Source: Caldilinea sp. CFX5 (lineage in GTDB: Bacteria > Chloroflexota > Anaerolineae > Caldilineales > Caldilineaceae). Taken from it: a stretch of 64,000 nucleotides of DNA. Positions 1-8,676 of this stretch are shown in pieces; the first letter of the stretch is position 1; every line of letters starts with the position of its first letter. Under the pieces are notes generated by a model that was given only the letters and a program-made list of their open reading frames with translations, was not told the origin of the DNA and made no database searches. The stretch covers positions 1 to 64,000 of the forward strand of contig QWII01000056.1 of NCBI GenBank assembly GCA_021405325.1, in the 5' to 3' direction. The translations under genes and the position numbers were made by a program.

Positions 1-2967
1 TAATGGCGTTATACGAAATGTAGCACCCTGATTTGCTTGGGGTTCATCGAGGGTTAACGAATAGCCAACTTTCGACAACACGTCACGAGCAATAAATAAA
101 CCCAGTCCACGACCGCCTGGTTTTCGAGTAAATCCTTGGTCAAAGATTGCATCGCGATCACGAATAGATATACCAGGTCCTGTGTCTGACACAATAAATT
201 GATCCCCCTCAACATTCAAGCGAATAATGCGAGGATGTTTGTAGTCTTGGAGCCAGTAAATTGCGTTATCCACTAAATTGACGAATACCGGATAAATAGT
301 CGATGGATAGCCAATGATTTTATACGTGCCGAATGCAGCACCAGGTTCAATTGTAATCTCATGTTTAGCTAAACGTATCCGAAAAAGATCGAGTAAGTAA
401 GTAGCAATATCATTGCCAGAAAACTCAATTTTAGTTCGATACAGCCGTCGATGGAGTGGTGTAAATAAAGTTAAATATCCGTCTAAATGATCAAAATTTG
501 CCCGTAGCTCTTGATAAATAACCTTTAAGCGTTCATTCGCATCGGCCCATGCTTTCAATCTACGTAATGCGGTTCTGATAGCTTCAACCGTATGTGTAAA
601 TTCATGATTAATGACTTCAATAGCCATTCCAAGTTGTACCAGTTCCAAATCTGTATCAGCACGTTCTCGCAGTGCAAGAACTTCCTCTTCTAAAGCCGCT
701 GTCATGTCCGCTGTTTGTACAACTCCAACATTTTCGTCTTCAGCCCATTGCACATCAATTAGCTGTGTTGCTAATGTTCGTAAGGCTTGCCGTAATTTTT
801 CAGCAGTTACTAGAAGATTTTCCTCTACTGCAATTCGCTGTTCTATAATATTAGCTTCATCCGCTTTTACCACATCAATTTGATTTACCTCATTAAACGA
901 TGCGGAAACAGCGTCATTAAACTCCGACTCAACCCGTTTGAGTATGCTAACAACCTTTTCTGTAGTGCTATCAATCGCTCGGCGAACCGATTGTACTTCC
1001 TTATTTATTTCTTGACGCGCATCCGCGGCAGCAGTTTCAAGTGCTTTGCGTATACGTCCTCGTTGATCTATCGCAACCGATCCCAATATAACTGCTTCTT
1101 GGAAAACAGTCTCTATACGGTTCATGCCTTGCTGGAAAGCTTCCCGCTCAAGTTTATCAATTTCTTGGGTATACGCGCTATATTGACGACGAAGTTCTGG
1201 AGTTAGACCTAAACCTGGTGGCACATTTACGCGAAACTGCTCTCTCAAGTTGCGTATTTTCTGCTTAGCAATTGTTTCAATTTCAGATAATTGATTATCG
1301 ACATCTTCTTTGCGTGCGTCTAAAACTATTGATTCCATGGCTTTAGTTGCATCAGAAACAATAGATTCAACTTGTTGGCGAGGAGCCACCTCACCCAGGT
1401 TTTGAAAAGCTCGATCTAAGTGCTGTTCAAATGCTGCACGCGAGCTACGTGCTATCGCATCACGCTGTTTCATAGCAGTACGTAGTTTGTTTAACTCAGA
1501 ACGGCGTGTGAAAAATACATCACTTTGTTCACCTTTATCACGGAAAAAGGAAGCTGCAACTTGAATAAAGAAATTTTTCAATATATCGCGAAATTGACGA
1601 TAAGCTTTATTATCTCGAAAGCCTTCACGGCCAGCTTTCTCACTTAAATTCTCGTTATGCTTGTGCGAAATACTGATAGCACCAAACATACGTCGGTAAG
1701 AAAAAAAGTAACGCCCTAGGTTTTGACTTCGGCGCTTTTCAATATCTAGCCAATCAAAATCACTATCTCCATATGGCAAAATTCGCAAATTATCACGATA
1801 AATATAAAGTCCACCGTATTTATCTAGCTTTTTTCCTATCCGAAGGAAGTCATCTTTGGGCAAAGTGCTATCTTTACCGTCACCTGCTACGTAACCAATT
1901 TCTATACTAAATGGGCCACAATCAGTAATTCTCCTATTTGATTTCGACCATCTAATGATTTCATTCATAAATTCAGTTCCATAGATGCTAATGGTACCGG
2001 TAAAGCACCCATAATCATCAAATGTTCCGTTGATGTAATGATCGGCATTGATATAATTTTCGGGTGTGAAAAATTCGGAAGCTTCTAGAATGTCCTTATA
2101 AATTTCAGAAAAATTGTGATAACGGAATGCTGTTTTAATGACAGGTGGAGCGTGATTAGGTGTCATTGTATTCGTGAAACCTAGGAGTGTCTTAACCATT
2201 GATGAAGAATTTTCTTTAGCTGCACTATCATTTTTGTCAGACTCCTCAATGTCAGCAACTAAAGTTTCATTATAAGTGGGTGAAATATAAAAGTGGGTTC
2301 CATGTCCATTTACAGATAAACCAGGTCCAAGGAGATAACGATCAAAGCGAATCGGATCAATATTGAAACTTAGTAAGTCTTTTTCTATGGCAGTGCGACG
2401 TACATCTCCAGCAAATGGCGCGAGATTCTCCAGATTTTGTCGCACTTCCTCAATCATACCACTGATATCTGCAGATGTTGGAAGAGTCCCGCCGGGAAAA
2501 GTACGCACTGGTATATGAATGCGGTCAAGATCAACACCAGGAATTTCAAAGAAACCCCAGTGGATAAATGCGGCGATTAAGTCAGTAAGTTCTGTCGAAC
2601 GTTTAGCGCGAGTTAGTAACAGTACTTGAGGTCCAATAGCGGCGATAGCTAGACGTCCAATCCCCTTTTCACCCATAATAGGTCGCAACGGCTTTGTTGT
2701 ATCAGAAGGCGGTTGACGGCCTGCTTCTCTTAACTTACTCTCCGTTCCAATTGTAAGCCAACGGCTCTCTACATCATCTAGACTCATACCCAGGCCATCA
2801 TCTCGCAATAAAAACAAATCCATTTGCCGAAAATAATCTACCTCAACCCGATCAGCATATGCATCATGCGCATTTTTGAATAATTCACTAATCGCCGTTG
2901 GGACGCCGGCAATTTGCTGGCGTCCCAACATATCAAGTGCACGTGCACGCGCTTTAAAGACTGCCAT
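1..2967 (-). CDS. Two-module GHKL ATPase (MORC/MutL-like N-terminus, histidine-kinase-like C-terminus), 3' end outside window
   Basis: Reading the minus strand from the ATG at 2967-2965 gives 989 codons with no stop before the window edge. Residues 1-112 hold a complete GHKL ATP site: N-box ELFKNAHDA (28-36), DDGLG (56-60) and GEKGIGRLA (99-107). A long charged, coiled-coil-like middle follows (roughly 420-770). A second ATPase module lies at the C-terminus, with NHEFTH (His788), N-box NLVDNA (N901), SDTGPGI and GGRGLGLFIA (about 945-955). The last visible residues are the normal end of a HATPase_c fold, so little is probably missing. It starts 14 bp after the cytosine methyltransferase stop, so the two are co-transcribed. 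GHKL ATPases of MORC/MutL type are known partners of DNA methyltransferases in predicted restriction-like systems. A role as the ATP-driven component of such a system is inference. Confidence 0.85.
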   Translation of the reverse strand, partial: MAVFKARARALDMLGRQQIAGVPTAISELFKNAHDAYADRVEVDYFRQMDLFLLRDDGLGMSLDDVESRWLTIGTESKLREAGRQPPSDTTKPLRPIMGEKGIGRLAIAAIGPQVLLLTRAKRSTELTDLIAAFIHWGFFEIPGVDLDRIHIPVRTFPGGTLPTSADISGMIEEVRQNLENLAPFAGDVRRTAIEKDLLSFNIDPIRFDRYLLGPGLSVNGHGTHFYISPTYNETLVADIEESDKNDSAAKENSSSMVKTLLGFTNTMTPNHAPPVIKTAFRYHNFSEIYKDILEASEFFTPENYINADHYINGTFDDYGCFTGTISIYGTEFMNEIIRWSKSNRRITDCGPFSIEIGYVAGDGKDSTLPKDDFLRIGKKLDKYGGLYIYRDNLRILPYGDSDFDWLDIEKRRSQNLGRYFFSYRRMFGAISISHKHNENLSEKAGREGFRDNKAYRQFRDILKNFFIQVAASFFRDKGEQSDVFFTRRSELNKLRTAMKQRDAIARSSRAAFEQHLDRAFQNLGEVAPRQQVESIVSDATKAMESIVLDARKEDVDNQLSEIETIAKQKIRNLREQFRVNVPPGLGLTPELRRQYSAYTQEIDKLEREAFQQGMNRIETVFQEAVILGSVAIDQRGRIRKALETAAADARQEINKEVQSVRRAIDSTTEKVVSILKRVESEFNDAVSASFNEVNQIDVVKADEANIIEQRIAVEENLLVTAEKLRQALRTLATQLIDVQWAEDENVGVVQTADMTAALEEEVLALRERADTDLELVQLGMAIEVINHEFTHTVEAIRTALRRLKAWADANERLKVIYQELRANFDHLDGYLTLFTPLHRRLYRTKIEFSGNDIATYLLDLFRIRLAKHEITIEPGAAFGTYKIIGYPSTIYPVFVNLVDNAIYWLQDYKHPRIIRLNVEGDQFIVSDTGPGISIRDRDAIFDQGFTRKPGGRGLGLFIARDVLSKVGYSLTLDEPQANQGATFRITPL

Positions 2968-2981
2968 ATTTACTCGTGACC

Positions 2982-4379
2982 TTATCCTTGCTGAAATATT
3001 GAGTCCATATCATTTGCTGCGTGATCTAGTAATAACTGCTTAGGTAGCGTATTTTGTTCAAGTGTATGGCTGCCTAGCTGATATTTGATTTGTTCCCATA
3101 AACCGCTTTTGTTCCATCTGCGGTAATAGTACATCAAATTAGTACCTTGTGGAAAGACAGGTGGTAGTCTGTGTATAGATTGCTCCGTAGCTTCCCAAAA
3201 GCGCAACCCATTGATAGTGTCCCGTAAACTTACACTTCGGCGTCGTCCTGGTCCTTCCTGTATAAGAGGCAGTAATGGCTTAACTGCTTCCCACTGATGT
3301 TCCGTAAGGTCTGTTGGGAAGCGTCGGAGACGGTGATTATATATGTAAGCTTTAACCTCTAGTGCATGTCGTCTTATAAACTGAGGCGGTAACGCATTTC
3401 CGATAAGCAGTGCTGCTGGATAACGACCACGTTCGAGCGAGATATAATATGTTGATGAGAAAGATTGTAGAAGCGCAGCTTCGCGTAATGTAATTGCGCG
3501 GTCTTCCTCTGGATGGAGAAAGCGACCCTTTGATGGATTTATGCAACCGCCTGTAATCGTGGGAGATATGCTATCCCATGCCATTCGACCGTATATATCT
3601 GTAAAACCAGATGTCTTCTTGTGACAGTCTAGCTGATGTTCCAACCCTAATGCAAACCGACTTCCCCCATCTTTAGGTATGCGTTTAATACGTTCCATAA
3701 CTTCAGTCGTGTGTGAAGCTAACGTATCGTGAAGTAAATCACCGCTTTGCCCGGCGGGAGCTAAGTTGCCAATTGCAGAACGAACGGTTTCTCGTCTTTC
3801 CTCCGATTTAGCAAACTGGATACAGCCGAAACGTCCTGTTAGTAAGAGCATCCGCTTACGACGTTGGGGAACTCCATAATCAGCAGCATCTAATACTTTT
3901 ACAATATTATTATTGACAGTATATCCAAGTTCAGCCAGAAGCTTTTTGAAGAGAGTTAACCGCTGATCCGTTGCTAATGCTGGCACATTCTCTAACATAA
4001 TGGCTTTGGGTTTTAGTTCTCGTACAAAGAGAAGAAATCGAAACAGAAGTTCATTGTTGGGATCGTCGATTGCCTTTTTACCGCGCAGAGTACGAATTGA
4101 AGAAAAGCCTTGACACGGTGGACATCCTGCCAAAAGGTCAAGTTCCCCTGTTTGTAATCCTAATTGTCGTTTAAGAAGACGAGGATGTAATGATCTGATG
4201 TCTATATCCCACACCTTAACTTCAGGGTGATTAACTTTGTATGTTTGAACTGACAGAATATCTTTTTCTACAGCCCCAATAACTTTAAAGCCAGCATCTT
4301 TCAAGCCTTGTGTTAAGCCTCCACATCCAGAGAATAAATCTACTGCTGTAGGGTTGTAAGCAACAGTGGAAAGTATCAT
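2982..4379 (-). CDS. DNA (cytosine-5-)-methyltransferase with C-terminal DUF4096-like (IS5-type transposase) domain
   Basis: Transfers methyl from SAM to cytosine C5. Visible motifs: motif I VDLFSGCGGL, catalytic Cys in GCPPCQGFSS, motif VI ENVPAL, motif VIII QRRKRM and motif X LIGNALPP. The methyltransferase ends near genomic 3325. The last ~110 residues (3320 down to 2982) then match the N-terminal domain of IS5-family transposases: LTEHQWEAVKPLLP, GRRRSVSLRD, and a YYYRRW...GLWEQI ending. Only this domain is present, with no DDE catalytic part, and the next gene begins 14 bp later, so it is part of the protein and not a read-through into an IS. The start is uncertain. ATG 4379 gives a normal N-terminus directly before motif I; the same frame stays open to a GTG at 4526 whose AGGAG overlaps the start codon. 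The region is A+T-rich relative to the rest of the window. Confidence 0.9.
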   Translation of the reverse strand: MILSTVAYNPTAVDLFSGCGGLTQGLKDAGFKVIGAVEKDILSVQTYKVNHPEVKVWDIDIRSLHPRLLKRQLGLQTGELDLLAGCPPCQGFSSIRTLRGKKAIDDPNNELLFRFLLFVRELKPKAIMLENVPALATDQRLTLFKKLLAELGYTVNNNIVKVLDAADYGVPQRRKRMLLLTGRFGCIQFAKSEERRETVRSAIGNLAPAGQSGDLLHDTLASHTTEVMERIKRIPKDGGSRFALGLEHQLDCHKKTSGFTDIYGRMAWDSISPTITGGCINPSKGRFLHPEEDRAITLREAALLQSFSSTYYISLERGRYPAALLIGNALPPQFIRRHALEVKAYIYNHRLRRFPTDLTEHQWEAVKPLLPLIQEGPGRRRSVSLRDTINGLRFWEATEQSIHRLPPVFPQGTNLMYYYRRWNKSGLWEQIKYQLGSHTLEQNTLPKQLLLDHAANDMDSIFQQG

Positions 4380-4577
4380 AGGGTCTTCAAAAATGATTCT
4401 AGATAGATTAAAGCTGCTTCTCGCGCCTGTAGCCCTCAATAAGGAAAGAAATTGGCGAAGTAAGTTGAAGTATAACATAGGTTCAGAAATTTTGTAAAGT
4501 GTTTTGAACTGGTGAAGATTTAGCACTCCTTGCTTTCTGCCACTATCGTTTCTGCGTACAACATTTGGTTTCGAGGT

Positions 4578-4796
4578 TTATTTAGTTGCTCCGTTGTCCA
4601 CATCCTCTGGACTGCCGCGTACTAACAACGCGTCTAGATCCTCTTGCTTCACTCGCCGTTGATGCGTCCCAGCCAGATAATAGAACGGCAACCGTCCATC
4701 CTTCATGTAGGTATAGAGCGTCCCCTTAGAAACGCTTAGATAGGTGCAGGCGTCGGCTACACTGAGCCAACGTGAACTTTGCTGCTTATCTTTCAT
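4578..4796 (-). CDS. Small excisionase/MerR-type helix-turn-helix protein
   Basis: 72 residues with the HTH_17 pattern: WLSVADACTYLSVSKGTLYT, then a basic recognition segment and a GTHQRRVKQEDLDALL wing-like end. Proteins of this size and pattern act as recombination directionality factors or as small repressors. It is the first gene of the minus-strand set (HTH, cytosine methyltransferase, GHKL ATPase) and lies back to back with the serine recombinase gene. That position suggests it is either the excisionase of the element or the regulator of the divergent promoter region. The perfect 12-bp palindrome just upstream (4810-4821) is a candidate binding site. Family assignment is good; the choice between excisionase and repressor is inference. 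Confidence 0.8.
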   Translation of the reverse strand: MKDKQQSSRWLSVADACTYLSVSKGTLYTYMKDGRLPFYYLAGTHQRRVKQEDLDALLVRGSPEDVDNGATK

Positions 4797-4809
4797 GAAA
4801 TTATTGAAC

Positions 4810-4821
4810 CAGTTTAAACTG
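4810..4821. promoter_or_regulatory. 12-bp palindrome, candidate operator
   Basis: CAGTTTAAACTG is a perfect palindrome in the divergent spacer, 14 bp from the HTH gene start and 3 bp before the -35 box of the recombinase promoter. Its position would let a dimeric HTH protein control both directions. Operator function is inferred. Confidence 0.35.
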
Positions 4822-4824
4822 TAT

Positions 4825-4853
4825 TTGACTATTCTAGAAAAATATTAGATAAT
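4825..4853 (+). promoter_or_regulatory. Promoter for the small ORF and serine recombinase
   Basis: TTGACT (4825-4830), 17-nt spacer, GATAAT (4848-4853). The transcript would have a leader of about 190 nt. It contains a hairpin (gcaactg 4891-4897 with cagttgc 4904-4910, flanked by agggt and accct) and a GC-rich stem followed by seven T (about 5006-5021), which could terminate or attenuate. The ribosome site is AGGAGG at 5038-5043. Confidence 0.55.
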
Positions 4854-5052
4854 GAGAGCAGAACGCGCAAAGTCAAATCAAACAGGGTGAGCAACTGAAA
4901 GAGCAGTTGCCCAACCCTCAAACCGCCGACACTGACACAGGCAGCGCGGCGGCCTGACCTCTATTGTACTTGAGTCATGGTCGAAATGCCAGTGTCCGTA
5001 GGCGGCGCCGGCATTTTTTTATCGGCAATCTCAACACAGGAGGGATTTGATC

Positions 5053-5304
5053 ATGACTGTTTGGCAAGTTGTCGCCTTATTGGAAGCTAGGCGCGCCAAG
5101 GTGCGCTCTGAAATCACCGAGTTGCAGGGAGAAGGAGTGGCGGTCGTTGTTGACGCCGATTCGCTCTTTCTCTGCGAGTTGCTTGGTCTCGTCGTGGATT
5201 TGGAATCTGGACAAGTTCTCAACGTTGTCCCAGATGACCGCTTCACCATTCCAGCAACCGCAAGCGTAGGGCCAAACTTGCAGCCAAGTGAGGTGACTGT
5301 ATGA
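5053..5304 (+). CDS. Small protein coupled to the serine recombinase
   Basis: 83 residues, beginning MTVWQVVALLEARRAKV. I do not recognise the family. The start at ATG 5053 is chosen because AGGAGG lies 9 nt upstream; an in-frame TTG at 5047 is too close to it. The stop TGA overlaps the recombinase ATG (ATGA), so translation is coupled. The composition is mixed alpha/beta, acidic, with no membrane segment or cysteine motif. Small proteins in this position are often accessory factors of the recombinase or regulators, but nothing in the sequence decides. Confidence 0.65.
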   Translation: MTVWQVVALLEARRAKVRSEITELQGEGVAVVVDADSLFLCELLGLVVDLESGQVLNVVPDDRFTIPATASVGPNLQPSEVTV

Positions 5305-6842
5305 CCCAAAACGCCCTCATTTATCTCCGTGTCAGTTCGGAGGAACAAGCCAAAGGCTATTCGCTACAGACCCAACTGCAACAATGTCAGCAGTACGCTG
5401 CCCAACATGCGTACACTGTTCTCTCGGTCATTGAGGATCGTCAGACCGGCGAAGAGTTGGATCGACCGGGGTTGATGACGCTCTTTGATTTTGTGGCGAC
5501 GAAGACTGTTCACGCCGTCATTACCTGTGACCCGGATCGTCTCTCCCGTGGTGGCCCGGCCCATCATGCCATCATCCAGATGCTGCTTGCCAAACATGGC
5601 GCCAAGGTTGAGTATGTTTTCAGTGAGTACGTCAAGGCTTCACTTGGTATTGTGCTAGATGACACCGCCAAGCAAAATCTGGCCTGGTACGAAAACCAAC
5701 AGCGCCGGGCGCGCTCTTTGCAAGGTAAACTGGATGTAGCAAAAACCGGTAAGGTGATGATCGGGGCGCGTCCACCGTATGGCTACCAGTATCGGGATGG
5801 GGAACTTGTGCTGGATGATGAAGAAGCAGCTATTGTACAGCGGGTCTATCGTTGGCTCTTGGCCGGTGAATCAACCTGTACAATTGCTAAGAAATTGACG
5901 GTGGAAGGCGTACCGACGCGCGGTGACAAAACTAGCTTTACGACTAAGCGTAATGGATATGCCATCTGGCATCCTTCCTCGGTGCGGAAAATTTTGCACA
6001 ACGAGACCTACACCGGCGTCTGGTATTACAACAAAACCAAATCCCAGCGGGCGAATCGGAAGCTGAAACAGACGGCGCGGCCAATGACGGAACAGGTTGC
6101 AATTCCCGTGCCGGCCATCATTGATCGTGCGACCTATGAAGCCGCGCAAAAACAGCTTGTTGAGAATCAGGCCAAATTACAACGAACGACCAAACATGAG
6201 TATTTGTTACAAGGGCTGGTTTACTGTGCCTGTGGCCTTTGTTGTGCTTGTAAACACCGGCGTGAACTCCGCTACTATCGTTGCCCTGTAAAGGGTGGTC
6301 AATACTGGAAGCGTACTTGTCAGACGCGTTTTGGCGTGAGAGTAGAGCGCTTGGATGCGTTGGTTTGGGGGGCGGTGACAACGTTATTTTCTGATGCTCA
6401 GAACTTGCGACAGCAAATTAAGCGCCAACGACAAGGGCAACAAACCAATTCGGCTTTCGCCCAGGAACAACTCGAAGCAATTGCCGCCGCCAAACTTGAT
6501 ACCGAACGTCGAATCGGCGTCTTGCTCGATCAGATTCTGGACGACGAATTTCCGCGTTCGATTATTGAAGAGCGCAAGCAACTGCTCTTCAACAAGCTAA
6601 AGCAGTTGGAGAGCGAGGAGGCCAAGACGAACGTCAAACTATCAGCCATGTTGGTCACGCCTGAGCAAGAACAAACATTACTGGCTCTTGCGGCAACAGC
6701 GCCCGATAGTTTGGAGAAGCTGAGTTTTGCCGAGAAGAAGGAGCTTTTACGGGTATTGCAGCTTCGTGTTACGGTGGTTGACAAACAACAGGTCATACTC
6801 TCGATCTTGGGCGCACAAGAGGAAGCAACTCGTATTCCCTGA
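5301..6842 (+). CDS. Large serine recombinase (site-specific integrase)
   Basis: 513 residues in the usual order: N-terminal resolvase catalytic domain (YLRVSSEEQ with the nucleophilic Ser near residue 12; DPDRLSRGG), a recombinase domain around 155-260 (RPPYGYQY, VRKILHNETYTGVWYYN), a zinc beta-ribbon (CACGLCCACKH ... YYRCPVKGG ... CQTRF, residues about 310-350), and a long coiled-coil C-terminus. This is the domain set of integrases of phages and integrative elements, which join attP and attB without a high-energy intermediate. The divergent methyltransferase/GHKL cargo makes an integrative element the likely context. Full length for the family, no frameshift. Attachment sites were not identified; the inverted repeat at 6862-6933 is not an att core by itself. 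Confidence 0.92.
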   Translation: MTQNALIYLRVSSEEQAKGYSLQTQLQQCQQYAAQHAYTVLSVIEDRQTGEELDRPGLMTLFDFVATKTVHAVITCDPDRLSRGGPAHHAIIQMLLAKHGAKVEYVFSEYVKASLGIVLDDTAKQNLAWYENQQRRARSLQGKLDVAKTGKVMIGARPPYGYQYRDGELVLDDEEAAIVQRVYRWLLAGESTCTIAKKLTVEGVPTRGDKTSFTTKRNGYAIWHPSSVRKILHNETYTGVWYYNKTKSQRANRKLKQTARPMTEQVAIPVPAIIDRATYEAAQKQLVENQAKLQRTTKHEYLLQGLVYCACGLCCACKHRRELRYYRCPVKGGQYWKRTCQTRFGVRVERLDALVWGAVTTLFSDAQNLRQQIKRQRQGQQTNSAFAQEQLEAIAAAKLDTERRIGVLLDQILDDEFPRSIIEERKQLLFNKLKQLESEEAKTNVKLSAMLVTPEQEQTLLALAATAPDSLEKLSFAEKKELLRVLQLRVTVVDKQQVILSILGAQEEATRIP

Positions 6843-6861
6843 TTCCCTGCGCACAAGCCGG

Positions 6862-6933
6862 TCATACCTCCGGGAAGGGGCCGAAAACTTCTTGGTTGAC
6901 AGGACGACAATTGGCCCCTTCCCGGAGGTATGA
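6862..6933. repeat. Perfect 21-bp inverted repeat, 30-nt loop
   Basis: Arms 6862-6882 and 6913-6933 are exact reverse complements. They lie between the convergent ends of the recombinase and ComM genes. A bidirectional terminator is possible, although no U-tract follows. It belongs to the class of locus-specific long inverted repeats seen throughout the window. Confidence 0.85.
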
Positions 6934-6967
6934 CCTCTCTTCACACGTAATCATTGCCTTATGTTTA

Positions 6968-8497
6968 TCAGGTCATTGTGATTGGGCGGTATTGTAACGC
7001 TTCGGCCAAATGGGTGACTTCGATCTGCTCTTTGCCCGCCAGATCGGCAATGGTACGGCTAAGTTTTAGCACACGATGATACGCGCGTGCGCTGAGATTC
7101 ATTTGTTGCATCGCCGCACGCATGAGGTTTTTACCAGCCTCATCCAGTTGACAGAATTGCTGCACCTCAGCCGGCCCCATATCGCCATTCACCAGCACAT
7201 AAGGTTTATTCAGCGGTGCAAAACGTTGATGCTGAATGCGATGGGCAGTTTCTACGCGCTGCCGGATTACTGCCGACGATTCACCCTGCTCTAGGGCCGC
7301 TAATTTCTGAAATTGTACTCGTTTTACCTCTAAATGGATGTCGATGCGATCCATTAAAGGGCCACTAATGCGCTTCTGATAGCGCTGTACTATCGACAGT
7401 GAACAGTTGCACTCCTGGCGCTCATCACCAAAATAGCCGCAAGGACAGGGGTTCATGGCGGCGATCAAAACAAAATTGGCCGGAAAGGTCAGCGAACCAG
7501 TGGCGCGGCTGATCGTAACGATACGATCTTCGAGCGGTTGGCGGAGGGTCTCCAAGTTGCGCGTGCCAAATTCAGGCAACTCATCTAAGAAAAGCACGCC
7601 ACGGTGGGCCATACTAATCTCCCCTGGTCGTGGCCAACGTCCGCCACCGACCAACCCAGCATGACTGATCGTATGATGTGGCGCGCGGAAAGGACGGACA
7701 CGCACTAAGGGCTGTCCATCCGGCAAAGCGTCGGCCACACTATAGATGCGGGTAATATCGAGCGATTCCGCCAACGTCAAACGGGGCAGAATCGAGGGCA
7801 ATGCTCTCGCCAACAAGGTCTTACCTGAACCGGGCGGGCCTTTGAGCAGACAGTTATGGAAACCGGCGCAGGCAACCTCAAGCGCTCTTTTCGCACTCTC
7901 CTGACCTTTGACATCCTGAAAATCGACCGGAAAATGAATGTCCGCATTCTCATCAAAGCGCAGCGCGTTGGCATAGGGCGCAATCGCCGGCCCGCCGTTG
8001 AAATGGTGGAGCAGCGCACCCAGCGACTCAATCGGATAGACCTCCAGTCCTTCGACCAGCGCTGCTTCGGGCGCGTCGATCGCTGGCACAAAGAGTCGTT
8101 GATAACCGCCGGCTTTGGCCATACTCGCCATCGGCAGCACGCCATTGACATGGCGCACGCTGCCATCCAGCCCCAACTCGCCGAGGATCAGGGCGTCATC
8201 CAGGTTGGCGAGCAGTTGGCGGGTGGCGGCGAGGATGCCGACGGCAATGGGCAAGTCATAGGCCGGCCCCTCTTTGCGTAGATCGGCGGGGGCCAGGTTG
8301 ATGGTGAGGCGATGTTGGGGAAAGAAAAAGCCGCTGTTGGTAAGCGCAGCGCGCACCCGTTCCCCGCTCTCGCGCACCGCGGCATCGGGCAGGCCGACCA
8401 GCGTCACCCGCTCCAGACCGCTGGCAATATCGACTTCAATATGGATCGGTTCGGCATCCAACCCGACGACGGCGCAACTGTGAACTTTGGCAAGCAC
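6968..8497 (-). CDS. comM: YifB/ComM family Mg-chelatase-like AAA+ ATPase
   Basis: About 509 residues from the GTG at 8497, chosen because AAGGA lies at the right distance and the family N-terminus (LAKVHSCAVVGLDAEPI) follows at once; the frame is open to 8584. It has the N-terminal ChlI-type domain (PADLRKEGPAYDLPIA), Walker A GPPGSGKT (about 219-226), Walker B FLDELPEF, a Cys cluster (NPCPCGYFGDERQECNC) and the C-terminal YHRVLKLSRTIADL segment. In other bacteria ComM is a hexameric helicase that promotes branch migration during natural transformation. Full length, with no competence genes nearby. Confidence 0.92.
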   Translation of the reverse strand: MLAKVHSCAVVGLDAEPIHIEVDIASGLERVTLVGLPDAAVRESGERVRAALTNSGFFFPQHRLTINLAPADLRKEGPAYDLPIAVGILAATRQLLANLDDALILGELGLDGSVRHVNGVLPMASMAKAGGYQRLFVPAIDAPEAALVEGLEVYPIESLGALLHHFNGGPAIAPYANALRFDENADIHFPVDFQDVKGQESAKRALEVACAGFHNCLLKGPPGSGKTLLARALPSILPRLTLAESLDITRIYSVADALPDGQPLVRVRPFRAPHHTISHAGLVGGGRWPRPGEISMAHRGVLFLDELPEFGTRNLETLRQPLEDRIVTISRATGSLTFPANFVLIAAMNPCPCGYFGDERQECNCSLSIVQRYQKRISGPLMDRIDIHLEVKRVQFQKLAALEQGESSAVIRQRVETAHRIQHQRFAPLNKPYVLVNGDMGPAEVQQFCQLDEAGKNLMRAAMQQMNLSARAYHRVLKLSRTIADLAGKEQIEVTHLAEALQYRPITMT

Positions 8498-8624
8498 AAG
8501 GTTTCCTTGGTGGTTGATTGGTTGATTAGGTAATTGGCTTATTGTTACTGACCGGAGTGTAGCACAAGATGTAATGAATGGCATCAGTCATGTGGCAGAT
8601 TTTCGTAAGCCAGCCGACGGAGGT

Positions 8625-8664
8625 GTGGTCAATTGGTTTTGTCCCGTAGGGACAGGTTGACCAC
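8625..8664 (-). terminator. Stem-loop between methyltransferase and comM
   Basis: gtggtcaa (8625-8632) pairs with ttgaccac (8657-8664), with an inner tgtccc/gggaca stem. It lies just after the stop of the minus-strand methyltransferase. No clear U-tract; terminator function is inferred from position. Confidence 0.4.
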
Positions 8665-8676
8665 TCATCATTGCGC

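Noticed and set aside
611..1206. Two plus-strand ORFs near the left edge
   Set aside because: They lie opposite the GHKL ATPase frame, which has recognisable motifs; the plus-strand translations are Ser/Thr-rich noise.
3070..3320. Insertion-sequence remnant downstream of the cytosine methyltransferase
   Set aside because: The transposase-like segment is in frame with the enzyme, has no terminal inverted repeats or DDE part, and abuts the next gene of the operon; a fusion is the better reading.
6862..6933. attL/attR core of the serine recombinase element
   Set aside because: It is a perfect inverted repeat like many others in the window, and no second copy was found; att cores of serine integrases are short and non-identical in their arms.
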